A stretch of 64,000 bases of DNA from Termitomyces sp. T153 (Eukaryota > Basidiomycota > Agaricomycetes > Agaricales > Lyophyllaceae). The stretch spans positions 496,001-560,000 of the forward strand of contig JACKQL020000024.1 in the NCBI GenBank assembly GCA_018296165.2, written 5' to 3'. Under the pieces are notes generated by a model that was not told the DNA's origin, ran no database searches, and worked only from the letters and a program-made list of their open reading frames with translations. Numbering within the stretch: position 1 is the stretch's first letter; each line of letters starts with the position of its first letter. Both the position numbers and the translations under genes were made by a program. Of this stretch, positions 11,985 to 21,203 are shown piece by piece.

Positions 11985-12206
11985 TGTGGTGGTCAACAAC
12001 AACAAGAAATATGAGGTGGAGGAAATCCTGTTTAGCCATTTATTCTGGAGATGACTACAGTACAAGGTGAAGTGGAAAGGCTATGGGATTGAAGATATCT
12101 CCTGGGAGCCATGGGAGAACATGCATGCCCCAGACTCATCAAGAAGTTCCACTGGAGACACCCAGACACCCTGTGCACCATACTAGGAATCTACTCTATT
12201 TCACCA
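11985..12206 (+). pseudogene. Chromodomain at the integrase C-terminus
   Basis: It reads KYEVEEIL and then [20 protein letters not shown], the aromatic-cage chromodomain pattern of fungal chromoviruses. In active elements this domain is thought to steer integration to chromatin marks. The GA of the frame between the two halves carries a stop. The same domain is present in the older copy at 6275-6506. Confidence 0.85.
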
Positions 12207-12274
12207 GTGGACCAAGCAATCAGGGACTTCTTCTACCCTGCACATTGAGATGCTGCATGCTAGAGGGGGAGTGA

Positions 12275-12643
12275 TGTCAGAGGACTTCCATTTCCAATCT
12301 CTGTGACTGGTTCCAGCACCTCCACAGCTTGTTCAATGCCTCCAGGGCTCTTTCCAGAACCCCGGAGATCTCTGGAGAACTGTGGAGTTCTCTGTATTAC
12401 CTCAGTGACCATTGCCCTAGGGTTAGGAGTAGCTCCAGTCACCTGTACAGTAGTTCCCATGCCTCCACCACCCACTGATGCACCACACTGAGCAGTGGGG
12501 ATCCTTAGACTTGTTCTCTTTGGATTCCCCTCTGGTAGGTGATTAGTTACTGATTGTATTGTTGTCTACTCCGCTAATATACTTCAGATTCCCCTCTGCT
12601 AGCTGTGTGACTCTGATCCACTGCTCCAGAGGTTGCCCTTACA
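12275..12643 (+). repeat. 3' LTR of the complete family A element
   Basis: It begins TGTCAGAGGACTTCC and ends CCCTTACA, 369 bp, matching the 5' LTR in length and along its course. It is immediately preceded by the purine-rich stretch AGAGGGGGAGTGA, the expected plus-strand primer site. The older copy resumes directly after it. Confidence 0.9.
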
Positions 12644-13096
12644 GAATCTACCCTATTTTGCCAGTGGACCAGGCAAACAGGGACTTTTTCTACCCCACAT
12701 GTCAAGATGCCACATGCTAGAGGGGGGGTGATGTCAGGGGACTTCCATCTCCAACCTTCACAACTTGTTCCAGTGTCTCTGCAGCTTGTTTGACATCTCC
12801 AGGGCTCATTCCAGAACCCTGGAGATCTCCAGAGAACTGCAGAATTCTCCATATTACCTCACCAATCATTGTCCTAGGGTCAGGACTAGCTCCAGCTTTC
12901 TGTATAGTTCCCATGCCTCTGCCACCCACTGATGTGCCACACTGAGCAGCAGGGATCCTCAGAGTTGTTCTCTTTGGATCCCCCTCTGCTAGGTGATTAG
13001 TTACTGATTGTATTGTTGTCTACCTGCTATTATACTTTGGATCCTCCTCTGCTAGCTGCATGACTCAGATCTGCTGCCCCAGAGGTCACCCTTACA
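12644..13096 (+). mobile_element. Older family A copy: 3' end and LTR
   Basis: This is the continuation of the older element interrupted at 6506. Bases 12644-12731 match 12187-12274 of the newer copy (CTACCCTATTTTGCCAGTGG and the purine tract), and the LTR runs 12732-13096 from TGTCAGGGGAC to CCCTTACA. The LTR's final bases abut the deaminase gene and supply its first ATG. Confidence 0.87.
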
Positions 13097-14532
13097 GATA
13101 TCCTTCTACTGTTGAAAAACTTCATGTTCTAGATATGATTACTTTCTGCATGGCCACAGGTGCAAAGGGGGATGTAGTAGCTTCAGCATTTTCTGTGAAT
13201 TCCAAAGAACAGAAGGTCATTCTTTTGACCAAGAATACTAACCCGAAAGGTCCAGCCTTAGACAATGGTTCCACCTTGATCAGACTTATGCAAAACTCCC
13301 CAAATCATTCCATGCTCGATGTTTTGCCTTTTATTGCCACACGTGGTGCTAAACATGTTCAAGATCATCTTCAGAAGTTTTTTTGTCTGATGGAAGAACA
13401 CCGAAAACAACTGGAAAAAAAGATTCAAAGCTACGAGGCCGAGCCTGTTGTTGTTTTTGATTCCTCTGGTGAACTTGTGGCCTTATTGAACTCAGAGTTT
13501 CCTGAGATTGATCAGGAATTCCTCCTAATGCTTGAAAGATCTTCAAGGAAAGGGCCACAGTCAACTCTCAAGATGATCTTGCGAGAGATTGTCAAAACCT
13601 GTGGAGAGACGCCACTTCGACTTGATACTACTATGGACCCTCAGAAGAAATTTCGTTTTCTTGTAAACACCGCAACCGCTTTGGGAAGTTCAAAGTTTTT
13701 TCATCATATTATGGAGAAGGAAGGGGCATCTATAACAGGCGGTAAAAAATGGGAAAAACTATGGCGAAGCCTCAATAAGATGCGACAGTACGTTCGTATC
13801 AGTGATGCAAGCTCCTATCTACAGAAGAACGGGCCATTTATTGTTGAATGGGTCACTGAAGCAGAACTTGGCAATGCTGCAAACTCTGAATTCAAGAAAA
13901 TACCATTGGACAATGTCTGGACAACTATAAAAAATATAGGCTTAGGATCGAACAAGCAAGAGCTCGATCCCCAGAACGCTATATCTCACTTGAGAGACAT
14001 GAATCGATATTGGGACGAGACTATCATGAGTCCGTCGATCGCAACCACTACTCTTCATGCAGAGCTTAGGTTGATCGTCTACCTAAGTCAATGCTCTCTC
14101 CGAGCTCAGAGTTCGCATGCATTACCGTCAATTCAGAACATCAGAGATCAGCACCCCATCGGATGCAGCAAGAGAAGCTGCCTCGTTTGCACCTGGACAA
14201 TGGAAGAAATCAATAAGTTGACTGACATCACCTATCTCACAGCCGGAAGTCACACAGGGGTGTATGCGACAAGCGCTGTGATTGGCCCGATTATGGGAAT
14301 CAATCCGAGCGGAAACTGTGGTCAATCTGTCTTTAGACGTATTTTGGATACATCACAACAGGTGGGCGAGAGACTCTACAAACCTTTTGTGAAGGATTCT
14401 GCTAGCAATAAAGGTCACAAGCATAAGAATTCCGAAGATTTTACATCAGGTTCTGATCCAGACGGCGAAGGTGAACCTGACAAATCTGCAAGAAAGTATG
14501 ACTTTGAATCACACATCCGCCAACGACAGTAA
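13060..14532 (+). CDS. OTT_1508-like deaminase family protein, LTR-capped ORF
   Basis: A 490-codon open frame without introns. The C-terminal third has a zinc-deaminase signature: H333-A-E335 in TTLHAELRLIVYL, then C369, C374 and C377 in GCSKRSCLVC. I infer the OTT_1508-like deaminase family, which is expanded in basidiomycetes; substrate unknown. The only upstream ATG lies inside the retroelement LTR, so residues 1-13 (MTQICCPRGHPYR) are LTR-derived. Compared with the paralogue at 15348-16715, about 30 native N-terminal residues are missing, while VLDMITFCMATG onward aligns. It may still be translated from the LTR ATG or from a later one (13135), or be silent. It ends in a charged Lys/Asp/Glu-rich tail. 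Convergent with its paralogue. Confidence 0.65.
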   Translation: MTQICCPRGHPYRYPSTVEKLHVLDMITFCMATGAKGDVVASAFSVNSKEQKVILLTKNTNPKGPALDNGSTLIRLMQNSPNHSMLDVLPFIATRGAKHVQDHLQKFFCLMEEHRKQLEKKIQSYEAEPVVVFDSSGELVALLNSEFPEIDQEFLLMLERSSRKGPQSTLKMILREIVKTCGETPLRLDTTMDPQKKFRFLVNTATALGSSKFFHHIMEKEGASITGGKKWEKLWRSLNKMRQYVRISDASSYLQKNGPFIVEWVTEAELGNAANSEFKKIPLDNVWTTIKNIGLGSNKQELDPQNAISHLRDMNRYWDETIMSPSIATTTLHAELRLIVYLSQCSLRAQSSHALPSIQNIRDQHPIGCSKRSCLVCTWTMEEINKLTDITYLTAGSHTGVYATSAVIGPIMGINPSGNCGQSVFRRILDTSQQVGERLYKPFVKDSASNKGHKHKNSEDFTSGSDPDGEGEPDKSARKYDFESHIRQRQ

Positions 14533-15347
14533 GTAATACGGAAAGTCGTGGTGGGGCACATGGATGGATTTCAGCATATATGTAGTTTGTCGAGAGATTG
14601 TCAGACTTGGGAAAGAATGATGTCATTTTCACTGGTTTCATATTTGACTAGGATCAGATTCCAAAAAGCAAGCTTGAGTCAACCTAGGCAAGCTGAGAAA
14701 AACATAGGAGCTATGAGTTTTCAGCAAGTTGAAGGGGATAATAGACATACACTCAACCATGTAAGTGAGCCTCCTACAAATCAACTCGACATCGCCAAGA
14801 TTGATGTCAGTGTGGCGTCTTGTTTCCACTGCTCTGGGGTTCAGTGTGGGATGAGCTCGCAGACGATACACGCACTTGAAGGAAATCGACTTTTTTAGGA
14901 GCTTTTGCTTATGGTATCAACATTCTATGTATCTCCTCTATCCCTGAAACTTGCAGAATCTCTCAGAAGTCCAAAAATCTCTGGAACACTGGCATGAAAC
15001 ATATTGAATTTGAATGTCAATAATGTAGTACTTGATATTATATGGATGCGCGGTATATAGATTAAGCAAGTCTTACCTGAGTCATCTGCAGACAATTTAG
15101 TCAGTTATGGTAGATAACTGGATGAAGTGTCAACATGTCAGTTAAATGTGTTGACAATACCCTTGCTCGCCTAAATCTTATGAGAGGGTGGCCGGAGAAT
15201 TGAAAATTAGCTCAGGATTGCCGAAATATGAAGTTACCATAATGCAAATGCATCACCCCAATCACCGGGCCACAAGAAACGGTCACATCATGAACCCTTG
15301 ACAAAGCCAGGGGATGAAATTATCAGGGAAACATCATTCAAATGCAA
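14533..15347. other. Intergenic region between convergent deaminase genes
   Basis: No supported gene. One 116-codon open stretch (14548-14898) has no recognisable domain and biased composition, and I leave it out. The region presumably holds both 3' untranslated regions. Confidence 0.5.
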
Positions 15348-16715
15348 TTACGATTGCTTCGCGGCCTCTAGTCTCAATTTCTCCATGGATTCCGAATAGC
15401 ACCTGTCATGAAAAGACTCTATAGCTTCCCTCACCTCATCTCTAATCACCCCTCCAATGGCATCCGCAACACCTTGGCAAATGTGAGAAGTTATCCGGTT
15501 GTACCCTTCAACACCAACATATGGCACGATCGCTTCGGCGCTGGGAAGTGCCCAATTGTATCCTGATCTGCCACTAGTACTCCCTGTAGTCCACTTCATC
15601 TGGAGTAGACGATTGAATTCATCCATCCACAACGAACAGGCAAAGCAGGTCCTTTCACCACTTCCTATAGGGAGAGGTTCATCCACTCGGGTTTGAATGT
15701 TTTTGACGTTGCTCATCAAGTAAAGGATGAGGCTAATTTCGGCATGCATGCATGGAACAAAAGTGATTCCTTTGGTAGCATCTCCTTGCCAACCCCGATA
15801 ACGCCAGTTCATATTGGAGAATAAATCGGGCCTGTAACTCTTTGTTTCATCCACCTCTCGGTTCAAGTGCCTTTCGCCAACTCCTGCTGTAGTCAACACA
15901 CAAGGTATGCGACTCTGCTCAACACCAGTTATCCATTGTATGCGAGTGTCTCGGCCGTACCTCCGCCAGACCTTGATAAGCCGACTCACAGCGAGGTAAT
16001 CAACTAATTTTTCGAGGTGACGTTCCAGCCGAGTGTGAAGAACACGCTCGAACCTTTCATAGAATTGAGAGTTTAAAAGTGTCGAGGCAGCAACAAGCAA
16101 CTCGAAAAAAGGGTGGTGTGACTCTGTCTTGTCACTGAATTCCGGATTTTTCTCGAGTCGATCTTCGCAAAACGTGATTGCGTGGATTAAAACTTCTTTG
16201 AAAGATGGTGTATCAAGCTGATTCTCTGCTTGGAGAATCTTGATGAAAATCCTGTACCAAGACCCATGGAATTCGGTTTCTGTGGGCTCGTACTCTCTGA
16301 GTCGATTCAAAAGGTCAACGTGACAGAAATTGAGGGAGTCGTCAAGTTTACGAATCCGCTTATTGATCCTGTTGCAACTGCGACGAGCGAGGAAGGGGAA
16401 AAGATCCTCAGACCCGTCGGCGCTTGTCAGGGTGTCAAAGAAGAGGGTGGATTCGGCTACATATCGGGGATCTGACGAGCCGCTTTTTGCGAGGTACAAG
16501 ATGTTATTTTCAGGCATGTAGAAAGCAGCGACAAGCCCGTCTGGTTCGTCTGTCGTCAGATACAGGGCAACGGCATCGGAAAGTACAAGACGTTGATGGT
16601 CGTCTCGACCTAGATCAGGCCACTTGGAAGCAGGCCTAGTAAAACGCAGAGCACGTAGAAGCCACAAATCTTCGGCAAGCTGAGGTTGGTCCTCTACTTG
16701 ACTGGCAAGAGACAT
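15348..16715 (-). CDS. OTT_1508-like deaminase family protein (intact)
   Basis: A single-exon gene of 455 residues starting at the ATG at 16715 (context AATTACCATGTCT). The N-terminal half is an alpha-rich region of unknown role. The C-terminal region carries H324-A-E326 (PCMHAEISLILYLM) and C357-x2-C360 (ERTCFACSLW), matching the zinc-binding and proton-shuttle residues of the cytidine-deaminase fold. Family assignment is by these motifs and overall length; a purely structural role cannot be excluded. It is the complete paralogue of 13060-14532. Two decayed antisense relics of the same family lie at 36225-36410 and 46095-46320. It shares a ~520-bp upstream region with the divergent LIM-binding gene. 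Normal CpG content suggests a maintained gene. Confidence 0.72.
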   Translation of the reverse strand: MSLASQVEDQPQLAEDLWLLRALRFTRPASKWPDLGRDDHQRLVLSDAVALYLTTDEPDGLVAAFYMPENNILYLAKSGSSDPRYVAESTLFFDTLTSADGSEDLFPFLARRSCNRINKRIRKLDDSLNFCHVDLLNRLREYEPTETEFHGSWYRIFIKILQAENQLDTPSFKEVLIHAITFCEDRLEKNPEFSDKTESHHPFFELLVAASTLLNSQFYERFERVLHTRLERHLEKLVDYLAVSRLIKVWRRYGRDTRIQWITGVEQSRIPCVLTTAGVGERHLNREVDETKSYRPDLFSNMNWRYRGWQGDATKGITFVPCMHAEISLILYLMSNVKNIQTRVDEPLPIGSGERTCFACSLWMDEFNRLLQMKWTTGSTSGRSGYNWALPSAEAIVPYVGVEGYNRITSHICQGVADAIGGVIRDEVREAIESFHDRCYSESMEKLRLEAAKQS

Positions 16716-17239
16716 GGTAATTGTTGAAAGAGTTTTCAGTGTTGAGACTCCGACGTAGCATGGTACTTCCTATGTACAAACCGCCGCATGTATGGCCTAC
16801 AGCGCCTCGCCGCCACGGGCGAGCTTGTTCTGGACAAGTGGAAAAAGTTGTCACGTGGCGGTTGGCCAGGAGATTCGTGTTTCCCTCTGAGATAACGGAT
16901 TTGTATTGACTGCGACGGACGATGGAGGATGTCTTGATATAAAATGTAAAAGATACATACTCCGTGACAACAGCGAGGATTGTTCGGTCATTTAAAGTGA
17001 GAGTGAGGAATGTTTCCCCATTGAGGGATGTCGGCGGGACAGCCACGTGTAGTCCACAAAGCGTTCAACGGAGTTCTTTCTGCGCTTTCGTCGTCGTCGC
17101 GGACGTTCTGCTCGAGCTTGCCGTCGCCAGCCAGCCGCCCCCGCCTGCAGACGTGGTTCTGATCGTGAGATTCGAGTGTTGTAGGTAGGTCTATTTTGTG
17201 ATAAGTTGCACCGGTATGATTGTTTTCTTTTTTTTCTAG
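16716..17239 (+). promoter_or_regulatory. Divergent promoter region and 5'UTR intron of the LIM-binding gene
   Basis: It separates the minus-strand deaminase from the plus-strand LIM-binding gene. A TATAAA occurs near 16938. A probable 5'UTR intron of about 55-59 bp begins at a GTAGGT at 17181 or 17185 and ends TTTTTCTAG at 17239, directly before the ATG. Promoter assignment is by position only. Confidence 0.45.
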
Positions 17240-20200
17240 ATGAACGCCAACGTATATCGGCCTGCGTCGATGCTCTCCATGAATCCTCCATTCATCCAGC
17301 AGTCGCCCCAGCAGCCCATGGCCGCCGTCGGCCTCGCCCAGTCCCCCAACGGCCCAAATCCAGCTATCAATCCCCAGCAGCGATACAACCTCCCACCAGC
17401 AGCAGCCGACGGACGCCAGCAGCGACCTATGCAGATGCGTCCTGCCCAGCCAGGTCCACCCATGATGGGCCCCTCAGGCGGGCCCGTGCCAGGCGGCGCA
17501 GGCATCGTTGGGATGCCACACTTTAACCCGAATATGAACATGAACATGGGTCCTGGCCCAGGCGGAGGTGGCGGCGTAACTATGGGCGGCCGACGTGTTG
17601 CATCGCAGCCCCAGATGAACCCAGGCGGCGGCGGCGGAGCAGGCGTCGTCGTCAATAACATGGGTATGGCCCCCCAGATGCGCCAGCAGCTGCGTATGCA
17701 GCAAGCCCAGCCTGGTCTACCGCACCCACACATGCCGCCTGAGATGTCTATGCGTCCAGGCGCCGGTGGCGGCGGCGGCGGAGGCGGTGGGGGGATGCCC
17801 GGTCGCACAGGCTCCACGCCGCAGCAGCTGATGAATAGTCTCTCCCAGCCACCCTCGTCGATGCAGCCACCGCCCCTCGGGCACCCACACGCCTCCCAAT
17901 TCCAAAACTCGGTGGTACCGCACCCCCCACAGATCCCTTCGCCGCGGCCGGGCTCACTCCCTGGGTCCTCACACACCCCCGGCGTGGGTCGTGCTGCCCA
18001 AATGAGCCCAGACGAGATGCTCATGGCTTACCCTGGCGCACAATTCGTTTCTTCCGGACACACCCACCCGCACGCGGTGCGGGCATCGAACGGCCAACAA
18101 CAGCAACAACAATTTCCCCCGTTCGTACCCGGCCCATCGTCCACGCCGCCCATCAGCATGCCCGATATGCCGCAGGGTCTCGGGACACCGGGAGGCAGCG
18201 GCGGTGGCGGCGTTGGCGGCGTAGGGAACACACGCTCGCCTTTCCATATTACGCCCGCGCAGCAGTACGAGCAGATGAATCACACGTCGCCTGGCTCGTT
18301 TCCTTTCGAGATGGGTCCTCCATCCGTGGGTCCCCGTCCGCCATCGCGGCTCAATCCCAACCCAAATCCGCACCAAACGTCCAACCCACATCCTCATCCC
18401 GGCTCAAACGCGCACCAAAATCCGAATCCAAATCCGCACACCCCAACTCCCGTTCCACACCCTCAGCTGCACCATTCTCCTCATGCCCACTCACACCCAC
18501 ACGCTCACACCCATCCACACTCGCACTCGCACCCACACTCAGACCTCACTGTCCTCCCTGGCCGTCCCCAATCCCAGCCCCAACGCCCCCCTTCTCAACA
18601 GGCACACGCGCTTAGCACACCACGCGCGCCCCCGATGCACCCTGTACGTCCTGGGACACTAACAGGCATCCCCCCCGGTCCTCAGCCCGGACCCGGACCT
18701 GGATCCGGACCTGGGCCGGGACTTGGAGCGCAGATGGGGATGCAAATGCAAATTGCGCCAAGACCGGGTGTGGCGCCTGGGAACCATCCTCATCATCCCC
18801 ATCCCCATGCTCAGAATCATGCCCAGAATGTGAGTAATGGACCTGCGTCGTCGGCGCCATCGGATACGCCTCCTTCGAATGCGGCTGTTATACCGAGGCA
18901 TCCGGTTTCGTCTACGTAAGTGTTGTCGTTTTTCTCTTTTGTTTTTTGGTTGATCAAGGTATAGAACGCCGCTTGTGGGACAGGGACAGGGGCTTATGCG
19001 ATTACTTCAGTTTAGCGCGTCGTTGGCTACGGAGAGTAAGCCTGTGCGTGTTTTTTTCGGGGGGAATGAACGTTTTTCTTTGTTGACACGTATCGCCAGA
19101 CACAAAAACTTCAGCTCTCGTGGTGGAAAGACCTCATCAACGAGTATTTTACTCCAAAAGCCATGATGAAATTCACATTGTGGAAGGATAATCAACGGAA
19201 CGAGGCAAAGCCATTCGGTCGGCACCCTTTCGATGTCCCTTGTATCACTATATAACTAACCAACATACCTCCCAGATATCGGCGTACCCATCCTCCCCCG
19301 CTTTTTCCTCGTAACAACCCAATCTGGCGTCAAATCCATGACACTCTCCATCGACGGCGCGCGCGAACGCATATATGGGCCCGGGCACTCCATGATCGAA
19401 TGCATCAACGCCATCTGGACATACAAATATGCCAACGGGTACACCGTCACGCTCCGCGGGCCTCTCACTGCCCACATCGTCGTGACCGCCATCCTCCCGC
19501 CTGGGACAGGGACCGGTGCGCCATCCCCGCCCGCGGGCGCACATGGGCCAGGGCAAGGACCGAACCAGCCCCCTGTGCCGAATGTCGTGCTCAAGTTTGA
19601 AGAGTTCCAGTTTGATGCGCATATGCATGATAAGTACGTGTCGCTGGATTCAATCCAGGGTACGAGGAGTGTTATTAGCCCGCCGCATATCCCTGGGATG
19701 CCGATGCAGACGCAAATGCAGATGCAGATGCCGATGAATGGGCCGTCGCCGACGCCTGGAGTGGCGAGACAGCAGCAGCAGTTGCTGCAGTTGGATGAGG
19801 ATAGGAAGTGGGAGGAGCCGAGGGTGACGATTGAGATGGCGTCGATACCCGGGGAGCCGGTTAATTCGTTCGGGATTCCGCAGGCGACGATGAGGTGTTT
19901 GGAGCTTGCGGAGAGCGTGTCGGCTATGACTGATTTGATTTTGTTCTCGACGGAACAAGGTCTAGGACCATTAGGTGAGTTGTTTTAGCTGTTTATATTG
20001 TTTCTTCTGTCGAAAAAAAGAATGCTAAAGCTATCCCATCCCATTACATTTATTAGACGCGCTCAATAGATTTGCAGCGAAACTCCGCGAAGTACAGCCA
20101 TTCAACCCACCGCCTATCCTTCCTCCACAAATACTAAACGGGCCCCAAAACTCTAACCCCTTTGCATCAATGCAAAACACTATATCTCCCACGTCTACAA

Positions 20201-20628
20201 ATACACTCTACTCCAGCGCCCCGTCCTCCGTCACCAACCCCTCGGGCACCCTCACGCACCCTACGAACAACCTGCCGACGCCCACTGGGACTGGGAGTGG
20301 GAACACTGCATCCCCGAAAAACGCACCGCCATCCGTACACAACTCGCCGCAAAAGCAGCACAAAACGATACCACAGCAGACGCCCGGTGCCTCGTCCTCA
20401 TCGTCTTCTTCGAACGTCGCCGCTGCTGTTGCTGCCGCCGCCGCGGCGTCGCCTGCTGTCTCGTCTGGCGGGACGACGAACACGCCTGCGTTGTCCCATA
20501 CGTCGTTGAAACGCAAGCAGGGGAGTGAGACGGCGTCGCCTACGAATACGGTTGAGGCGCAGCCGCCTGCAAAAAGACCGACAAGGAGACGGAAGACGAA
20601 TGCGACGAATTCGGGTGCAGGGGGTTAA
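17240..20628 (+). CDS. LIM-domain-binding protein, PtaB/Mfg1 type
   Basis: I join exons 17240-18915, 18965-19043, 19100-19217, 19276-19974 and 20057-20628; all phases fit, giving 1047 residues. Residues 1-~560 are disordered, rich in Pro, Gly, Met and Gln, with a glycine run (17761-17795) and a His-rich tract at about 412-436 (HSHPHAHTHPHSHSHPH). Exons 2-4 encode the LIM_bind domain: LMRLLQFSASLATESK, LSWWKDLINEYFTP, MMKFTLWKD, PRFFLVTTQSG and TYKYANGYTVTLRGPL. The tail is Ser/Thr/Ala-rich and ends in a basic KRPTRRRK stretch, a possible nuclear signal. Fungal homologues (PtaB, Mfg1) are transcription cofactors for filamentation, adhesion and development, paired with Flo8/SomA. Introns 1 and 4 have standard donors; GTGCGT and GTCGGC are weaker. 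The 3' end is duplicated twice downstream. Confidence 0.87.
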
Positions 20629-21203
20629 GTGGAGGCTAAATAAAAGCTCAACTGTAATGTTATCCCTTCATCTTGCTCTTGTGTGCATCCGTTCATCTTG
20701 GCAGCCCCGTCCCCACCCCTGCTTCTCTTGTGCTATTCTTGACTCTTCCCCCTCCCTACCACCGTGTTTTTAGAGTTGTAATCTACCCGAGTATCTTTAC
20801 CTTACCCTTATCCACATGGATCTACAATCATTTTGTTGTTGCTGTTGCTGTTTTCAAGTTCCTTCCGGTCCGCATCCTCCCTCCCCTCCCTATCTATATA
20901 TATATCCCTTGTACATCTTTCCTTTGATTGTTCTTTTGTGTACATATATCCCAGTTACAACGATTCTGATCTGAAACAAATTCCCCTTATCTCCTGATCT
21001 GGGTGCAAAGCGCGTGAGCAAGCTGATGTTTACATGGGACTTGAATTTGAAAGGCTATGCTGATTACCTTACTGATTGACTATCCTATCATAATGGCATC
21101 GCTGTCATGGAAGCAGATCCTTGTGCGTCATAATCCTTATCGTCGGATGGTGTGGGAAACGCAACTGATAATAATCATCGCCTGATAACACCTTCCCCAA
21201 ATT
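20629..21203 (+). other. 3' flank of the LIM-binding gene (copy 1 of a repeated tail)
   Basis: Non-coding, T/C-rich, with AATAAA-like AAATAAAAG just after the stop. The stretch through TGTTGCTGTTGCTGTTTTCAAG and on to GAAGCAGATCC near 21120 recurs with divergence at 23600-23930 and 24180-24580, each time after a LIM C-terminal coding fragment. Confidence 0.6.

Larger units (their letters stand above)
6507..12643 (+). mobile_element. Complete but inactive chromodomain Ty3/gypsy element
   Basis: A 6137-bp element with two 369-bp LTRs (6507-6875 and 12275-12643) and domains in Ty3/gypsy order: Gag with zinc knuckle, protease, reverse transcriptase, RNase H, integrase, chromodomain. It inserted into the tail of an older copy of itself; the flanks GGATC (6502-6506) and GAATC (12644-12648) are a target duplication with one mismatch. 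Stops and frameshifts break every domain and the RT catalytic motif is mutated. A purine tract AGAGGGGGAGTGA precedes the 3' LTR. Many stops are TGA where CGA (Arg) is expected. Confidence 0.93.

Noticed and set aside
14548..14898. 116-codon ORF between the deaminase genes
   Set aside because: No domain, no start context or splice logic, and it lies where both 3' UTRs are expected.
17236..18024. 262-codon minus-strand ORF opposite LIM exon 1
   Set aside because: It is the antisense of a GC-rich Pro/Gly/Gln-coding exon. It contains only Cys/Gly/Pro-biased sequence and no domain.
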